From: Chitinophagaceae bacterium
GTDB taxonomy: Bacteria > Bacteroidota > Bacteroidia > Cytophagales > Cytophagaceae
Reading direction: 5' to 3'
DNA: 64,000 bases
Assembly (NCBI GenBank): GCA_028288365.1
Contig: JAQBNU010000069.1
Span: forward strand, 1 to 64,000
Shown: piece after piece, positions 54,096 to 63,506 of the stretch
Numbering within the stretch: position 1 is the stretch's first letter
How the letters are laid out: every line of letters starts with the position of its first letter
Notes under the pieces: model-generated
What the model was told of the DNA's origin: nothing
What the model saw: only the letters and a program-made list of their open reading frames with translations
Databases searched by the model: none
Translations under genes and position numbers: made by a program

Positions 54096-54317
54096 TTGGT
54101 CTAAAAGACAAGATGTTTACCTCGAAATTTAGTCAATACTTTCTTCCTGTCAAACTAAACCAGCCATTTCTATATGCAGAGTTCAGCTCGCTTCACGATA
54201 GACAGGGTGCATGATGCAAACCATCTGCGACGTGTGGTTTTGAATCCATACGTCCTGATTAGTCAATATTTATTTCTACTTTAGGGCTTTATTTCTACAA
54301 GTATTTGTATAAGAAGT

Positions 54318-55670
54318 ATGTTAGTAACGTTTCACGGAGCTGCACGACAGGTAACAGGCAGTATGTTCTTGCTGGAAACGGCTACCGGATATAAAATATT
54401 GATTGATTGCGGAGCCGATTTCAACGACAGGATGAATCGCAAGCCTTTGCTGGATTTTCCTTTTGAACCCTCGGAACTAGATTTGGTGTTGCTCACTCAT
54501 GCACACATCGATCACTCCGGTAATATTCCTCAACTGATTCGTGCCGGATATAGCGGGCAGATTTTGTGTAGCAGCCCCACGGCTGATCTCTGTGCTTTAC
54601 TCTTAAAAGACAATCAATTATTGCGTGCTTCCAAGAAGGACAAAGAGTTTGCTGTAGCCATGGTGAACCGTGCGCTAGACCGTTTTGTCGCGGTAAAGGC
54701 GTCACACGATTTTAAAGTAAACGATGAAGTCACCATACGCTTTATTCCCACAGGACATTTACTCGGAGCCTGCAATATCCTGATCACGGTCAAAGAAGAA
54801 GAGACAAAAACCATTTTATTTTCGGGTGACGTAGGAAGAAAAAATTATCCCTTGCTGATGGATCCGGAGAAAAGTCCTGTTTCTCCTGACTACCTCGTAT
54901 GCGAATCTACTTATGGCGCGCGACTGCACCAGGAAAAAAATGCACCGGAAGATATCCTTGAACGCATCATCGCGGAAACCTGTGTGGTGCATAAAGGCCG
55001 ATTGATTATTCCGGCTTTCAGCATTGGAAGAACACAAACGCTCATCTATACCCTGCGCCGCATGCAGCTGCAGGGACGCATTCCTAACATCCGGATTTTC
55101 ACTGACAGTCCGATGTCGATGAACGGATCGTATGTATATGAAAAACATGTGAACTGGCTCGACAAAGAGGCACAGCAAATGTACAAGACAGGAGGGACAC
55201 TGTTTGACTTTGACAACATGGTCTACATCAAGACCTACAAGGAAACGAAGATGGTGTCGCATTTTTATGAACCGTGTATCATCATTTCTTCATCCGGTAT
55301 GATTGCCGGAGGAAGGATCAATGAACACGTGCGCCATAACCTCAACAATCCATTTTGTACCATACTCATGATCGGTTACTCTGCAGAAGGTACGGTGGGT
55401 AATGAATTGATGCAAGGGAAAAAAATGATCACGATGAAGAAGCGCGACATTCCGGTGGAGGCACGCATTTTATATACCGACATGTTCAGCGGACATACCG
55501 ACCAACAAGGGTTGATGGAATTTGTGGGACAGTTTGACAAACAAAAACTCCAAAAAATATTTTTGGTACACGGAGAAGAAGAAAGCATGGAAGCCTTTAA
55601 AGACAAGCTTTCCAGCGAAGGTTATTGTGATATTGTGATGCCGGAGAAGGATGAGGAGTTTGAATTGTAG
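54318..55670 (+). CDS. MBL-fold/beta-CASP hydrolase (RNA-processing type)
   Basis: A 450-residue metallo-beta-lactamase-fold nuclease. The zinc motif LLTHAHIDHSG (HxHxDH) lies near residue 60, with FIPTGHLLGA near 145 and FSGDVGRK. The beta-CASP domain spans about 200-380 (TLIYTLRRMQL, IISSSGMIAGGR). The C-terminal RMMBL segment has FSGHTDQQGLMEFV and VHGEEESMEAFKD. This order matches Ysh1/CPSF73-like exonucleases or endonucleases of bacteria. The target RNA is unknown. The gene stands alone. Confidence 0.93.
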   Translation: MLVTFHGAARQVTGSMFLLETATGYKILIDCGADFNDRMNRKPLLDFPFEPSELDLVLLTHAHIDHSGNIPQLIRAGYSGQILCSSPTADLCALLLKDNQLLRASKKDKEFAVAMVNRALDRFVAVKASHDFKVNDEVTIRFIPTGHLLGACNILITVKEEETKTILFSGDVGRKNYPLLMDPEKSPVSPDYLVCESTYGARLHQEKNAPEDILERIIAETCVVHKGRLIIPAFSIGRTQTLIYTLRRMQLQGRIPNIRIFTDSPMSMNGSYVYEKHVNWLDKEAQQMYKTGGTLFDFDNMVYIKTYKETKMVSHFYEPCIIISSSGMIAGGRINEHVRHNLNNPFCTILMIGYSAEGTVGNELMQGKKMITMKKRDIPVEARILYTDMFSGHTDQQGLMEFVGQFDKQKLQKIFLVHGEEESMEAFKDKLSSEGYCDIVMPEKDEEFEL

Positions 55671-55939
55671 GGACGAGGTATGAGTAAAGAGGAACGCAAC
55701 GGCATTATTCTTCCTGTGGACAAAATGTCCTGGCCATTTTATTTTTTCTTATGAGTAATAACGGTCTTCTTTAGTATTCTATCTATGCGCATTAGCATCA
55801 TTAGCTTGTCAAAACCTTGCTCATAAATATTTTTAGTACGAACTTTCTTCTGTTCTGAATTGCTTTGCATAAATCTTTATAAGAATAATAATTTAACAAT
55901 AGAAGTTTATGCGTCCCTGCTAGCTCGTCCCTCCTCGCT

Positions 55940-56182
55940 TTATAGTCGTCCCAAGGCTTCATGCAACCCTCTATTCATCTGCCGAAAACGCTCCATCCAC
56001 TCTGCTTTAAAAGTTTCATCCTCGATGAGTTTGCGGATGTCGTCTTCACTGGTTACATCCAGTTCGCTGACTTTATAAGTTTGTTCGTACAGTCCGGCTT
56101 CAAACTTGATCAGGTATTTTTGGTTCCAGTGAAAAACAGTTGTTTTCACCTGATCACCCGGAATTTCAAATACGATTCTCAT
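55940..56182 (-). CDS. Conserved-looking 80-residue protein of unknown function
   Basis: A small soluble protein with no signal peptide. The first half looks beta-rich (MRIVFEIPGDQVKTTVFHWN then QKYLIKFE) and the second half helical and charged (SEDDIRKLIEDETFKAEWME then RFRQM). I do not recognise a named family, though similar short proteins occur in Bacteroidota as far as I recall. It overlaps the upstream 181-residue gene by 17 bases, which supports a coupled pair. Confidence 0.65.
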   Translation of the reverse strand: MRIVFEIPGDQVKTTVFHWNQKYLIKFEAGLYEQTYKVSELDVTSEDDIRKLIEDETFKAEWMERFRQMNRGLHEALGRL

Positions 56183-56711
56183 ACAGTACAGTAATAGGAG
56201 TTTGCTCTAGTTTTTTTAATAATTTCAGGTGATGTTTTTCTAACCAGGGCTCGAATACAATCATCTCTACAGGCTTCCAGAGAATGACCCATCCTAAAAA
56301 ATAGAAGGTTTCCTTGCCCAGCATTTTAGGATAATCTCCTAAAGCATTCAGTTGATCCAATAAGTATGCAGTCGAAAGACAAGCCCATAAAAAGACAAGC
56401 CCTTTCAACAAGAACCGATAACCTTGTCGTTTCATCAAGTGGTATTCAGCCCGATGTTCCAGTGTTTTTTCTATGCAATAATTATTTTTCCATTCTTCCA
56501 ATGGTGGGTTTTTAAAACCTTCGTCAGGAAGATGAACCGTAAAGCTAAAATTATTTTTCAGCCGACTGGCTTTCAAACGCTGCACCGTTTGATCCAACAC
56601 AGCAGCGAAGGAATGGTAATCGTTTCCATACCACTTGAGCGCACCAGGAAGGGACTTCAGCGTGTGATGATACAACTGAAAAGAGTCCTCGGAATGTTTT
56701 TGGGAATCCAT
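56166..56711 (-). CDS. Membrane-associated protein of unknown function, 181 residues
   Basis: No family recognised. The N-terminal half is soluble with a predicted mixed fold (ALKWYGNDYHSFAAVLDQTV, SFTVHLPDEGF). The second half has two hydrophobic segments (FLLKGLVFLWACLSTAYLLD and FYFLGWVILWKPVEMIVFEP) and ends in a basic/amphipathic stretch. Its stop overlaps the start of the 80-residue gene, and its start is 165 bases from the divergent SNF2 helicase gene. A function linked to either neighbour is possible but unsupported. Confidence 0.7.
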   Translation of the reverse strand: MDSQKHSEDSFQLYHHTLKSLPGALKWYGNDYHSFAAVLDQTVQRLKASRLKNNFSFTVHLPDEGFKNPPLEEWKNNYCIEKTLEHRAEYHLMKRQGYRFLLKGLVFLWACLSTAYLLDQLNALGDYPKMLGKETFYFLGWVILWKPVEMIVFEPWLEKHHLKLLKKLEQTPITVLYENRI

Positions 56712-56876
56712 ATTATTTCAAATAAAGAGAATTTTTCGGATAACAAATAATCTGTAGCAAATATGTATTAACAGGCTTTGCTTATTTCTAATGCATTCAG
56801 AAAGAATAGAGTGAATAAATTTCACTTTTATCTTTTTACTACTCTGCATTTTCATTAATATGCAAATTGTAGACCT

Positions 56877-59798
56877 ATGAAAGTATCAACCACAGAGCCG
56901 TTTCAAATCATTTACTCATTGCTGGAGCATGAGTTTTTGGGCTATTTGTTTGAGTCGTATGTCGTACAACTGGATCAGAAAGGGCGTTTGACACTCAAGC
57001 ATCAGAACATCTCTTCAAAGAATGCAGAAGAGTTTGCTTTGGGCCTGGATGAAATAGATTTCAAACTGATTAAGATCATGGATGCCATGCAACAGGATTC
57101 CATCATCAAGAAATTCAGCAATAAAAAAGTAACGGCCACAGAATTTTTTGCCAAAGTTTACCACAAAGAAAAAGGAGACTCTTTGCTTCAGGAAGCCATT
57201 GCCGCTTACATCGAAGGTAGAAAAGTGGAAGTGTTAGATTTGCTCAAAGACAAAATGGTTTTTGAAATGGGCCACGATGGTGAACCGACCTGGAAGCGCA
57301 TTGCCATTGCTCCACAGAAGGCTACTGTGATCTTTCATTTTGTACGCAACGAAGACAATACCCATTATTATCCGACGATCAAATATGAAAATGAACGTGT
57401 CGATTTTCAGAGCAAGAACGCCATTCTGGTATGCAACAATCCAGCGTGGTTACTGGTGGAAAATACCATGTACAGTTTTGAAAAAGATGTAGACGGAAAT
57501 AAATTAAAACCATTCCTCAATAAAAAATACATTCTCATACCTAAAAAACTAGAGGACACCTATTACGAACGCTTCATCAGTCCGCTGATTGCTTCCTTTG
57601 ATGTCATGGCCCGTGGCTTTCGCATCAACACCGAACGTCATGCTCCGACGGCTCTGTTGACTTTTGCAGAACTTGCTCCGGCAGTGGCTCCGGTAAGTTT
57701 GTTTGGCGACAGCTCAGAAGAAATACAGGAAGACGATAAACTGGTTTTTAGTTTGTCGTTTAAATACGGCGGTTATGCTTTTCCTGCAGACAGTTCTTTG
57801 CCTTGTTTTGTAAAAGTAGAAAAGAACGGTGACGATGTGTTGTTTCACAAAATCATCCGCGAGTCCAATTGGGAAAAAGAGATTCTCGCTTTTTTTAAAA
57901 CACATGAACTGGATTTCAAAAGAGGAAAACAAGTCATCGATAAATCACTCGGGTTGTCTTTGCTCAATACCCTAAGCAATATTCTGGTAGAAAAAGGCGT
58001 GGCGATCAATCAGTCCAACAACGATGGGAAGCGCTATTTTGTTGGTGATTCGACGATCAGTCTGGAAGTAAGGGAAAATAACGACTGGTTTGATGTATAC
58101 GCCATCGTGCGTTTTGGTCCGTATGAAATTCCATTCATTCAATTGAAGAAATACATTCAGGCGAAGAAAAAAGAATTTGTATTACCGAACGGAGAAATCG
58201 CAGTCATTCCAGAAGAATGGTTCTCTAAGTATTCCGAACTGTTTGCTTTTGTAGAAGACAGAGATGGACAAATCTTGTTGCAGAAACATCACCTAGCGCT
58301 GGTGAAAGAACTGGAAACAGGAAATCTGGCAAAGGTTTCTATCAATAAAAAACTAGAGCAACTCCGTGACTTTGATAAGATCGATGATGTACCATTGCCT
58401 GTCGGATTCATCGGCGAATTGAGGCCTTATCAAAAGGCGGGTTACAACTGGATGAACTTTTTATCCGAATACAATTTTGGCGGTTGCCTGGCAGACGATA
58501 TGGGTCTTGGAAAGACCGTACAGACGCTTGCTTTGCTGCAACAACAAAAAGAAAACTATGTGGGTTGTACCAACTTGCTCATCATGCCGACCTCTCTCAT
58601 CTTCAACTGGGAAATGGAAGCGCGCAAGTTTACTCCGGGCATGAAAATATTGAACTACACGGGTATCCATCGTGAGAAGGATTTCAATAAATTTTGCGAA
58701 TACGATTTGGTATTGACTTCTTATGGAACGGTTCGCATGGACATCGACATTTTGAAGCAAGTCTTTTTCCATTATGTCATATTGGACGAATCGCAGGTCA
58801 TTAAAAATCCGGATTCTATCATTGCCCGGTCTGTCACCGAATTAAAAAGCAAACACCGTTTGATCCTTACCGGTACACCGATAGAAAACTCTACTTTAGA
58901 TCTCTGGTCACAAATGTCTTTTGTAAACCCCGGCTTACTGGGTTCACAGCGTTTCTTCAAAAACGAATTTCTAAATCCGATTGAGAAAAAGCACGACGAA
59001 CTCAAAACAAAAAAACTCTATTCGCTCATCAAGCCTTTTATCTTGCGTCGACAAAAATCGCAGGTGGTAAAAGATTTGCCGGATAAAATTGAAAACATAC
59101 AATACTGTTCCATGACAGAGGAACAGGAAAAAGAATACGAAAAAGTAAAATCCAATTACCGCAATTTGATTTTGGATTCCATCGAACAAAAGGGAGTCGG
59201 TGCTTCGCAGATCCTATTGTTACAGGGCTTGACACGTCTTCGCCAAATCGCTAACCACCCGATATTGGCTGAAGGAGAATATCCCGATGGATCAGGAAAG
59301 ATGGAAGATGTGGTGCACATGTTAGAACGCGCACTCGCAGAAGACCATAAAATCTTAATATTTAGTCAGTTTGTAAAGCATCTGCAGTTGTATGCAGAGT
59401 ACTTGAAAGAGAAAAACATTTCTTTCTCCTACCTTGATGGTTCAACGAAAGAACGTCAGAAAGAAGTAGACAAATTTCAGGAATCACCGGATAAAAGAAT
59501 ATTCCTTATTTCGTTGAAAGCAGGTGGTTTGGGATTAAATCTTACTGCTGCTGATTATGTCTTTCTGCTGGATCCCTGGTGGAATCCGGCTATCGAAGCG
59601 CAAGCCATTGACCGTGCTTACCGAATCGGACAGAAGAACAATGTATTCACCTACAAGTTCATCACGAAAAATACAGTGGAAGAAAAAATATTATTGCTGC
59701 AACAAAATAAATTGCGCCTGGCACAAGAGCTGATCACGACGGAAGAAAGTTTTGTGAAGAACTTGAGCAAGGAAGATATTCAATCGATTTTTGAGTAA
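56877..59798 (+). CDS. SNF2-family DEAD/DEAH helicase-like ATPase
   Basis: A 973-residue Swi2/Snf2-type ATPase that likely moves along double-stranded DNA or remodels protein-DNA complexes. The C-terminal half holds the two RecA-like lobes: Walker A DDMGLGKT near residue 540, motif II DESQ near 636, motif III LTGTPIENS, and SLKAGGLGLNLTAADYVFLL then DPWWNP and QAIDRAYRIGQ near 880-910. The first 480 residues are a separate region without a domain I can name. The gene is divergent from the unknown pair. No restriction or defence gene lies next to it, so a housekeeping role like RapA is as likely as a defence role. Confidence 0.93.
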   Translation: MKVSTTEPFQIIYSLLEHEFLGYLFESYVVQLDQKGRLTLKHQNISSKNAEEFALGLDEIDFKLIKIMDAMQQDSIIKKFSNKKVTATEFFAKVYHKEKGDSLLQEAIAAYIEGRKVEVLDLLKDKMVFEMGHDGEPTWKRIAIAPQKATVIFHFVRNEDNTHYYPTIKYENERVDFQSKNAILVCNNPAWLLVENTMYSFEKDVDGNKLKPFLNKKYILIPKKLEDTYYERFISPLIASFDVMARGFRINTERHAPTALLTFAELAPAVAPVSLFGDSSEEIQEDDKLVFSLSFKYGGYAFPADSSLPCFVKVEKNGDDVLFHKIIRESNWEKEILAFFKTHELDFKRGKQVIDKSLGLSLLNTLSNILVEKGVAINQSNNDGKRYFVGDSTISLEVRENNDWFDVYAIVRFGPYEIPFIQLKKYIQAKKKEFVLPNGEIAVIPEEWFSKYSELFAFVEDRDGQILLQKHHLALVKELETGNLAKVSINKKLEQLRDFDKIDDVPLPVGFIGELRPYQKAGYNWMNFLSEYNFGGCLADDMGLGKTVQTLALLQQQKENYVGCTNLLIMPTSLIFNWEMEARKFTPGMKILNYTGIHREKDFNKFCEYDLVLTSYGTVRMDIDILKQVFFHYVILDESQVIKNPDSIIARSVTELKSKHRLILTGTPIENSTLDLWSQMSFVNPGLLGSQRFFKNEFLNPIEKKHDELKTKKLYSLIKPFILRRQKSQVVKDLPDKIENIQYCSMTEEQEKEYEKVKSNYRNLILDSIEQKGVGASQILLLQGLTRLRQIANHPILAEGEYPDGSGKMEDVVHMLERALAEDHKILIFSQFVKHLQLYAEYLKEKNISFSYLDGSTKERQKEVDKFQESPDKRIFLISLKAGGLGLNLTAADYVFLLDPWWNPAIEAQAIDRAYRIGQKNNVFTYKFITKNTVEEKILLLQQNKLRLAQELITTEESFVKNLSKEDIQSIFE

Positions 59799-59817
59799 GC
59801 AGAGAACCGTTTGCTTT

Positions 59818-59893
59818 CTTGTTGGCGTCTCGCCAACAAGTGTTCATATGAAACGTATTACTACAGTCAAGTTGTTGGCGAGACACCAACAAC
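59818..59893. repeat. REPIN-like inverted hairpin pair (GTTGGCGTCTCGCCAAC family), copy 2
   Basis: The left unit CTTGTTGGCG-TCT-CGCCAACAAG is at 59818-59840 with a perfect 10 bp stem. The right unit GTTGTTGGCG-AGA-CACCAACAAC is at 59871-59893 with one mismatch. The spacer is 30 bases. Opposite loops (TCT and AGA) show inverted orientation. It matches the copy at 15404-15476 and lies between converging genes. Confidence 0.78.
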
Positions 59894-59924
59894 GAGCAAT
59901 AAAACTTTCGTCCCTCGTTCCTTT

Positions 59925-60446
59925 CTATTCACTCTCTTTATACCAACTAGAGTATAAAACATAATTATTCGCAATCCGATCAATCTGTCCTTTGAGCAAT
60001 TCTTCTCCGAGGACTTTTATTTTTTTGGCTGGTACTCCGGCATATAAACAACCAGATTCCAGACGACTGTTTTCCAACACCACAGATCCCGCGGCAATCA
60101 ATACATTGGATTCGATGTGTGCATGATCCATGACAATAGAACCCATTCCTACTAATACATTGTCTTCAATCGTGCAGCCATGTACGATGGCATGATGACC
60201 GATGGAGACATTGTTGCCAATGGTTAGAGACGCTTTTTCAAAGGTGCAATGCAGACAAGCACCATCTTGTACATTCACTTTATTGCCCATGCGTATGCTG
60301 TTCACGTCGCCACGAATCACGGCATTGAACCAAATGCTGCAATCGTCGCCGGCTATGACATTACCGATGACGGTAGCGTTTTCAGCGAGGTAGACATTTT
60401 TACCGAAAGAAGGTGTTTTGCCAAGAATGGTTTTAATTAAGGCCAT
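59925..60446 (-). CDS. Gamma-class carbonic anhydrase family protein
   Basis: A 173-residue left-handed beta-helix protein of hexapeptide repeats (AENATVIGNVIAGDDCSIWF, VQDGACLHCTFEKASLTIGN). The zinc histidines of the family appear in HCTF and IGHHAIVHG. The C-terminal helix (KGQIDRIANNYVLYSSWYK) is typical. Members are annotated gamma carbonic anhydrase, but many bacterial ones (YrdA/PaaY-like) have little or unknown activity. It is divergent from polA. The length is normal. Confidence 0.92.
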   Translation of the reverse strand: MALIKTILGKTPSFGKNVYLAENATVIGNVIAGDDCSIWFNAVIRGDVNSIRMGNKVNVQDGACLHCTFEKASLTIGNNVSIGHHAIVHGCTIEDNVLVGMGSIVMDHAHIESNVLIAAGSVVLENSRLESGCLYAGVPAKKIKVLGEELLKGQIDRIANNYVLYSSWYKESE

Positions 60447-60540
60447 AGTGAGAGTTGTAAGTGAGCTGCAGTCAGTAAATTTAGTAAAATATTCTAAAGT
60501 CGAACCATACGCTAAATTGTCGGTAACTCGTGCATTAAAA

Positions 60541-60573
60541 TCTGATCACTGATCACTTACCACTGATCACTTT
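60541..60573 (+). repeat. ACTGATCACT upstream motif, copy 3
   Basis: TCTGATCACTGATCACTTAC then CACTGATCACTTTTT lies about 32-64 bases before the polA ATG in sense orientation. It holds three ATCACT units and CCACTGATCACT, related to the 17-base core before rluD and the DUF6929-like gene. Confidence 0.55.
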
Positions 60574-60604
60574 TTATTAACTTGTTCCCAATCTCCCTTT
60601 AATT

Positions 60605-63436
60605 ATGTCTGAAAAGAAATTATTTTTACTTGACGCCATGGCTCTGATCTACAGAGCTCATTTTGCGTTCAGTAAAGCCCCACGCATTACGTCCAAAGGA
60701 TTAAACACCAGTGCTGTGTTTGGTTTTGCCAACAGTTTGCTAGATATCATAAAAAACGAAAAACCAACACACATCGGTGTAGCGTTTGACTTGCCGGGCC
60801 CAACCCTGCGTCACGAGCGCTTTACCGAATACAAAGCCAATCGCCAGGAACAACCGGAAGATATTTCTATTGCTATTCCTTTAGTACGTCGTTTGCTCGA
60901 AGCCTTGTGTATTCCTGTGTTGGAGATGCGGGGTTACGAAGCCGATGACCTGGTGGGAACGTTAGCGAAAAAAGCGGCACGTGAAGGATTCGATGTCTAC
61001 ATGATGACGATGGACAAAGATTACATGCAATTGGTAGAAGAGCACATCTTCCTGTATCGCCCGGCTTACCTAGGCAATGGCGCGGAAGTGTACGACATCC
61101 CCAAAGTACTGGAACGTTTTGGAATTGAGAATGTAGACCAGGTAAGAGATATCTTGGGTTTGCAAGGTGATGCCGTAGATAATATCCCCGGTATTCCGGG
61201 CATCGGTGAAAAGACGGCGCAGAAACTCATCGCGCAATATGGTTCAGTAGAAAATCTCATTGCCAATGCACACGAGTTAAAAGGCAAGCAAAAGGAAAAT
61301 GTCATCGCCTTTGCCGAACAAGGGTTACTTTCTAAAGAACTCGCCACCATAGAAATCAATGTACCGGTAGAGTTTGATGAAAAGGCATTGCTGCAATGCG
61401 AACCGAAAAGAGAATTGCTCATTCCTTTATTGGAAGAATTAGAATTTAAAAACCTGAGCAAGCGTTTGCTGGGCGAAGAATTGCCAGTCGTTACACAAGC
61501 GGCCAAACCAAAAACAAAACCAAAGATTTCTGCAGAAGGGACGATGTCTCTTTTTGGTGATGCACCGGCAACAGAAGTGGTGGTAGATACAGAAGGTTCA
61601 GAAGATGAAAGAGAAGAGACACAGAAGGACAACATACACACACGCATCCACGACTACCGCGCGGTAGATACAGAAGAATTGATGCTTTCTTTATTGTCGC
61701 ACCTGATGTTGCAAAAAGAAGTATGTTTCGATACAGAAACAACCTCACTCGATTCTAAAGATGCGGAGCTTGTAGGCTTGTCTTTTGCTTACCTTGCCGG
61801 CGAAGCATTTTATGTTCCGGTACCTGCTGATCAAAACAAAGCGCAGGAAATCGTCAACCTCTTCAAACCTTTTTTCGAAAATGTTTCTATCAGTAAGATC
61901 GGGCAAAACATCAAGTACGATATCCTGGTATTAAAAAATTATGGCATTGATGTGAATGGTCCCTTGTTTGATACCATGATTGCGCATTACCTGCTGGAGC
62001 CTGACATGCGACACAACATGGACATGTTGTCTTCGGTGTATTTAAATTATAAACCGGTATCCATTGAAGAGTTGATTGGTAAGAAAGGTATATCGCAAGG
62101 CAACATGCGCGATGTAGCGTTGGATAAGATCACGGCTTATGCCAGCGAAGATGCGGATGTCACCTTGCAGCTTAAACATTATTTTGCGCCGATGCTGAAA
62201 ACAGCGGAACAGGAAAAATTATTTCATGAAGTAGAAACTCCGTTGTCGCAAGTATTGGCCGACATGGAATTTGATGGAGTAAAGATAGACTCTTCTGCAT
62301 TGAAAGATTACTCGCAGATATTGGCAGGTGAAATTGTGGAGTTGGAAAAAAGCATTTATGAAAAAGCCGGTGTGCAGTTTAATATTTCTTCTCCTAAACA
62401 ATTGGGCGAAGTCTTGTTTGAAAAATTAAAAATCGATCCGGGCGCAAAGAAAACAAAAACCGGTCAATACGCTACCGGAGAAGAAATCTTATCGAAGTTA
62501 TCGGAACATGCCATTGTCAATGACATCCTTTCCTTCCGTGAATTGCAAAAATTAAAATCGACCTACATCGATGCCTTGCCTCAATTGATTCATCCTTCCG
62601 ATGGAAGAGTACATACCAGCTACAACCAGGCAGTGGCGGCTACAGGCCGCTTGAGTTCTACCAATCCCAATTTGCAAAACATTCCCATCCGTACAGAAAG
62701 AGGAAAAGAAATTCGCAAAGCGTTTGTAAGCAAAGGAGCAGGATGGAAATTATTATCTGCCGATTACTCGCAAATAGAATTGCGCATCATGGCGGACTTT
62801 AGTCAAGATGCTACGATGATCGAAGCGTTCTCCAAAGGAGAAGACATTCACAACGCGACGGCATCCAAAGTATTTAACGTGGCCAAAGAAGAAGTGACTT
62901 CCGACATGCGACGCAAAGCGAAAATGGTCAACTTCGGGATCATCTATGGCATCTCTGCTTTCGGCTTGTCTCAACGCTTAAGCATTCCACGCAAAGAAGC
63001 GGCCGAGATCATCGATTCTTATTTCCTGCAATTTCCCGGCATCAAAAGTTACATGGACAGTTCCATTGTAAAAGCCAGAGAATTTGAATACGTAGAAACC
63101 ATTTTAGGCAGACGTCGTTATTTGCGAGACATCAATTCCAGGAACTTCACGCAGCGCGGGTTCGCAGAGCGCAACGCCATCAACGCACCTATACAGGGAA
63201 GCGCAGCCGATTTGATCAAGTTGGCCATGATCAACATTCAGGAATGGATCAAGTCAGAGAAGATTCAATCGCGCATGATCATGCAGGTGCATGATGAATT
63301 GGTCTTTGATGTGAAAGAAGAAGAAATCGCATTGGTGACAGAAAAGGTCAGAGGCTTTATGCAGAACGCGATTCAATTGTCTGTGCCTTTGGAAGTTGGA
63401 ATGGGCGTGGGCGACAATTGGTTGGAAGCCCATTAG
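60605..63436 (+). CDS. polA: DNA polymerase I
   Basis: Repair and Okazaki-fragment polymerase of 943 residues. The three domains are present. The 5'-3' nuclease lies at about 1-290 (LLDAMALIYRAHFAF, MRGYEADDLVGTLA, MDKDYMQLV). The 3'-5' proofreading exonuclease lies at about 355-540 and keeps the metal acids (CFDTETTSLDS). The polymerase domain lies at about 560-943, with motif A SADYSQIELRIMADFSQD near 717, motif B RRKAKMVNFGIIYGISAFGL near 770 and motif C MQVHDELVFDV near 892. A charged linker (EGSEDEREETQKDN) joins the first two domains. The proofreading site looks intact. Confidence 0.97.
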   Translation: MSEKKLFLLDAMALIYRAHFAFSKAPRITSKGLNTSAVFGFANSLLDIIKNEKPTHIGVAFDLPGPTLRHERFTEYKANRQEQPEDISIAIPLVRRLLEALCIPVLEMRGYEADDLVGTLAKKAAREGFDVYMMTMDKDYMQLVEEHIFLYRPAYLGNGAEVYDIPKVLERFGIENVDQVRDILGLQGDAVDNIPGIPGIGEKTAQKLIAQYGSVENLIANAHELKGKQKENVIAFAEQGLLSKELATIEINVPVEFDEKALLQCEPKRELLIPLLEELEFKNLSKRLLGEELPVVTQAAKPKTKPKISAEGTMSLFGDAPATEVVVDTEGSEDEREETQKDNIHTRIHDYRAVDTEELMLSLLSHLMLQKEVCFDTETTSLDSKDAELVGLSFAYLAGEAFYVPVPADQNKAQEIVNLFKPFFENVSISKIGQNIKYDILVLKNYGIDVNGPLFDTMIAHYLLEPDMRHNMDMLSSVYLNYKPVSIEELIGKKGISQGNMRDVALDKITAYASEDADVTLQLKHYFAPMLKTAEQEKLFHEVETPLSQVLADMEFDGVKIDSSALKDYSQILAGEIVELEKSIYEKAGVQFNISSPKQLGEVLFEKLKIDPGAKKTKTGQYATGEEILSKLSEHAIVNDILSFRELQKLKSTYIDALPQLIHPSDGRVHTSYNQAVAATGRLSSTNPNLQNIPIRTERGKEIRKAFVSKGAGWKLLSADYSQIELRIMADFSQDATMIEAFSKGEDIHNATASKVFNVAKEEVTSDMRRKAKMVNFGIIYGISAFGLSQRLSIPRKEAAEIIDSYFLQFPGIKSYMDSSIVKAREFEYVETILGRRRYLRDINSRNFTQRGFAERNAINAPIQGSAADLIKLAMINIQEWIKSEKIQSRMIMQVHDELVFDVKEEEIALVTEKVRGFMQNAIQLSVPLEVGMGVGDNWLEAH

Positions 63437-63506
63437 TCTTTGGCTTACTGGAAAATTTGGATTAGATTTATTGGCTTAATTACATCAATCGTTATATACA
63501 ATCATC

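Noticed and set aside
56877-59798. SNF2 ATPase as part of a phage-defence system (DISARM-like or similar)
   Set aside because: No methyltransferase, PLD nuclease, DUF1998 or other defence marker lies adjacent; flanking genes are housekeeping or unknown.
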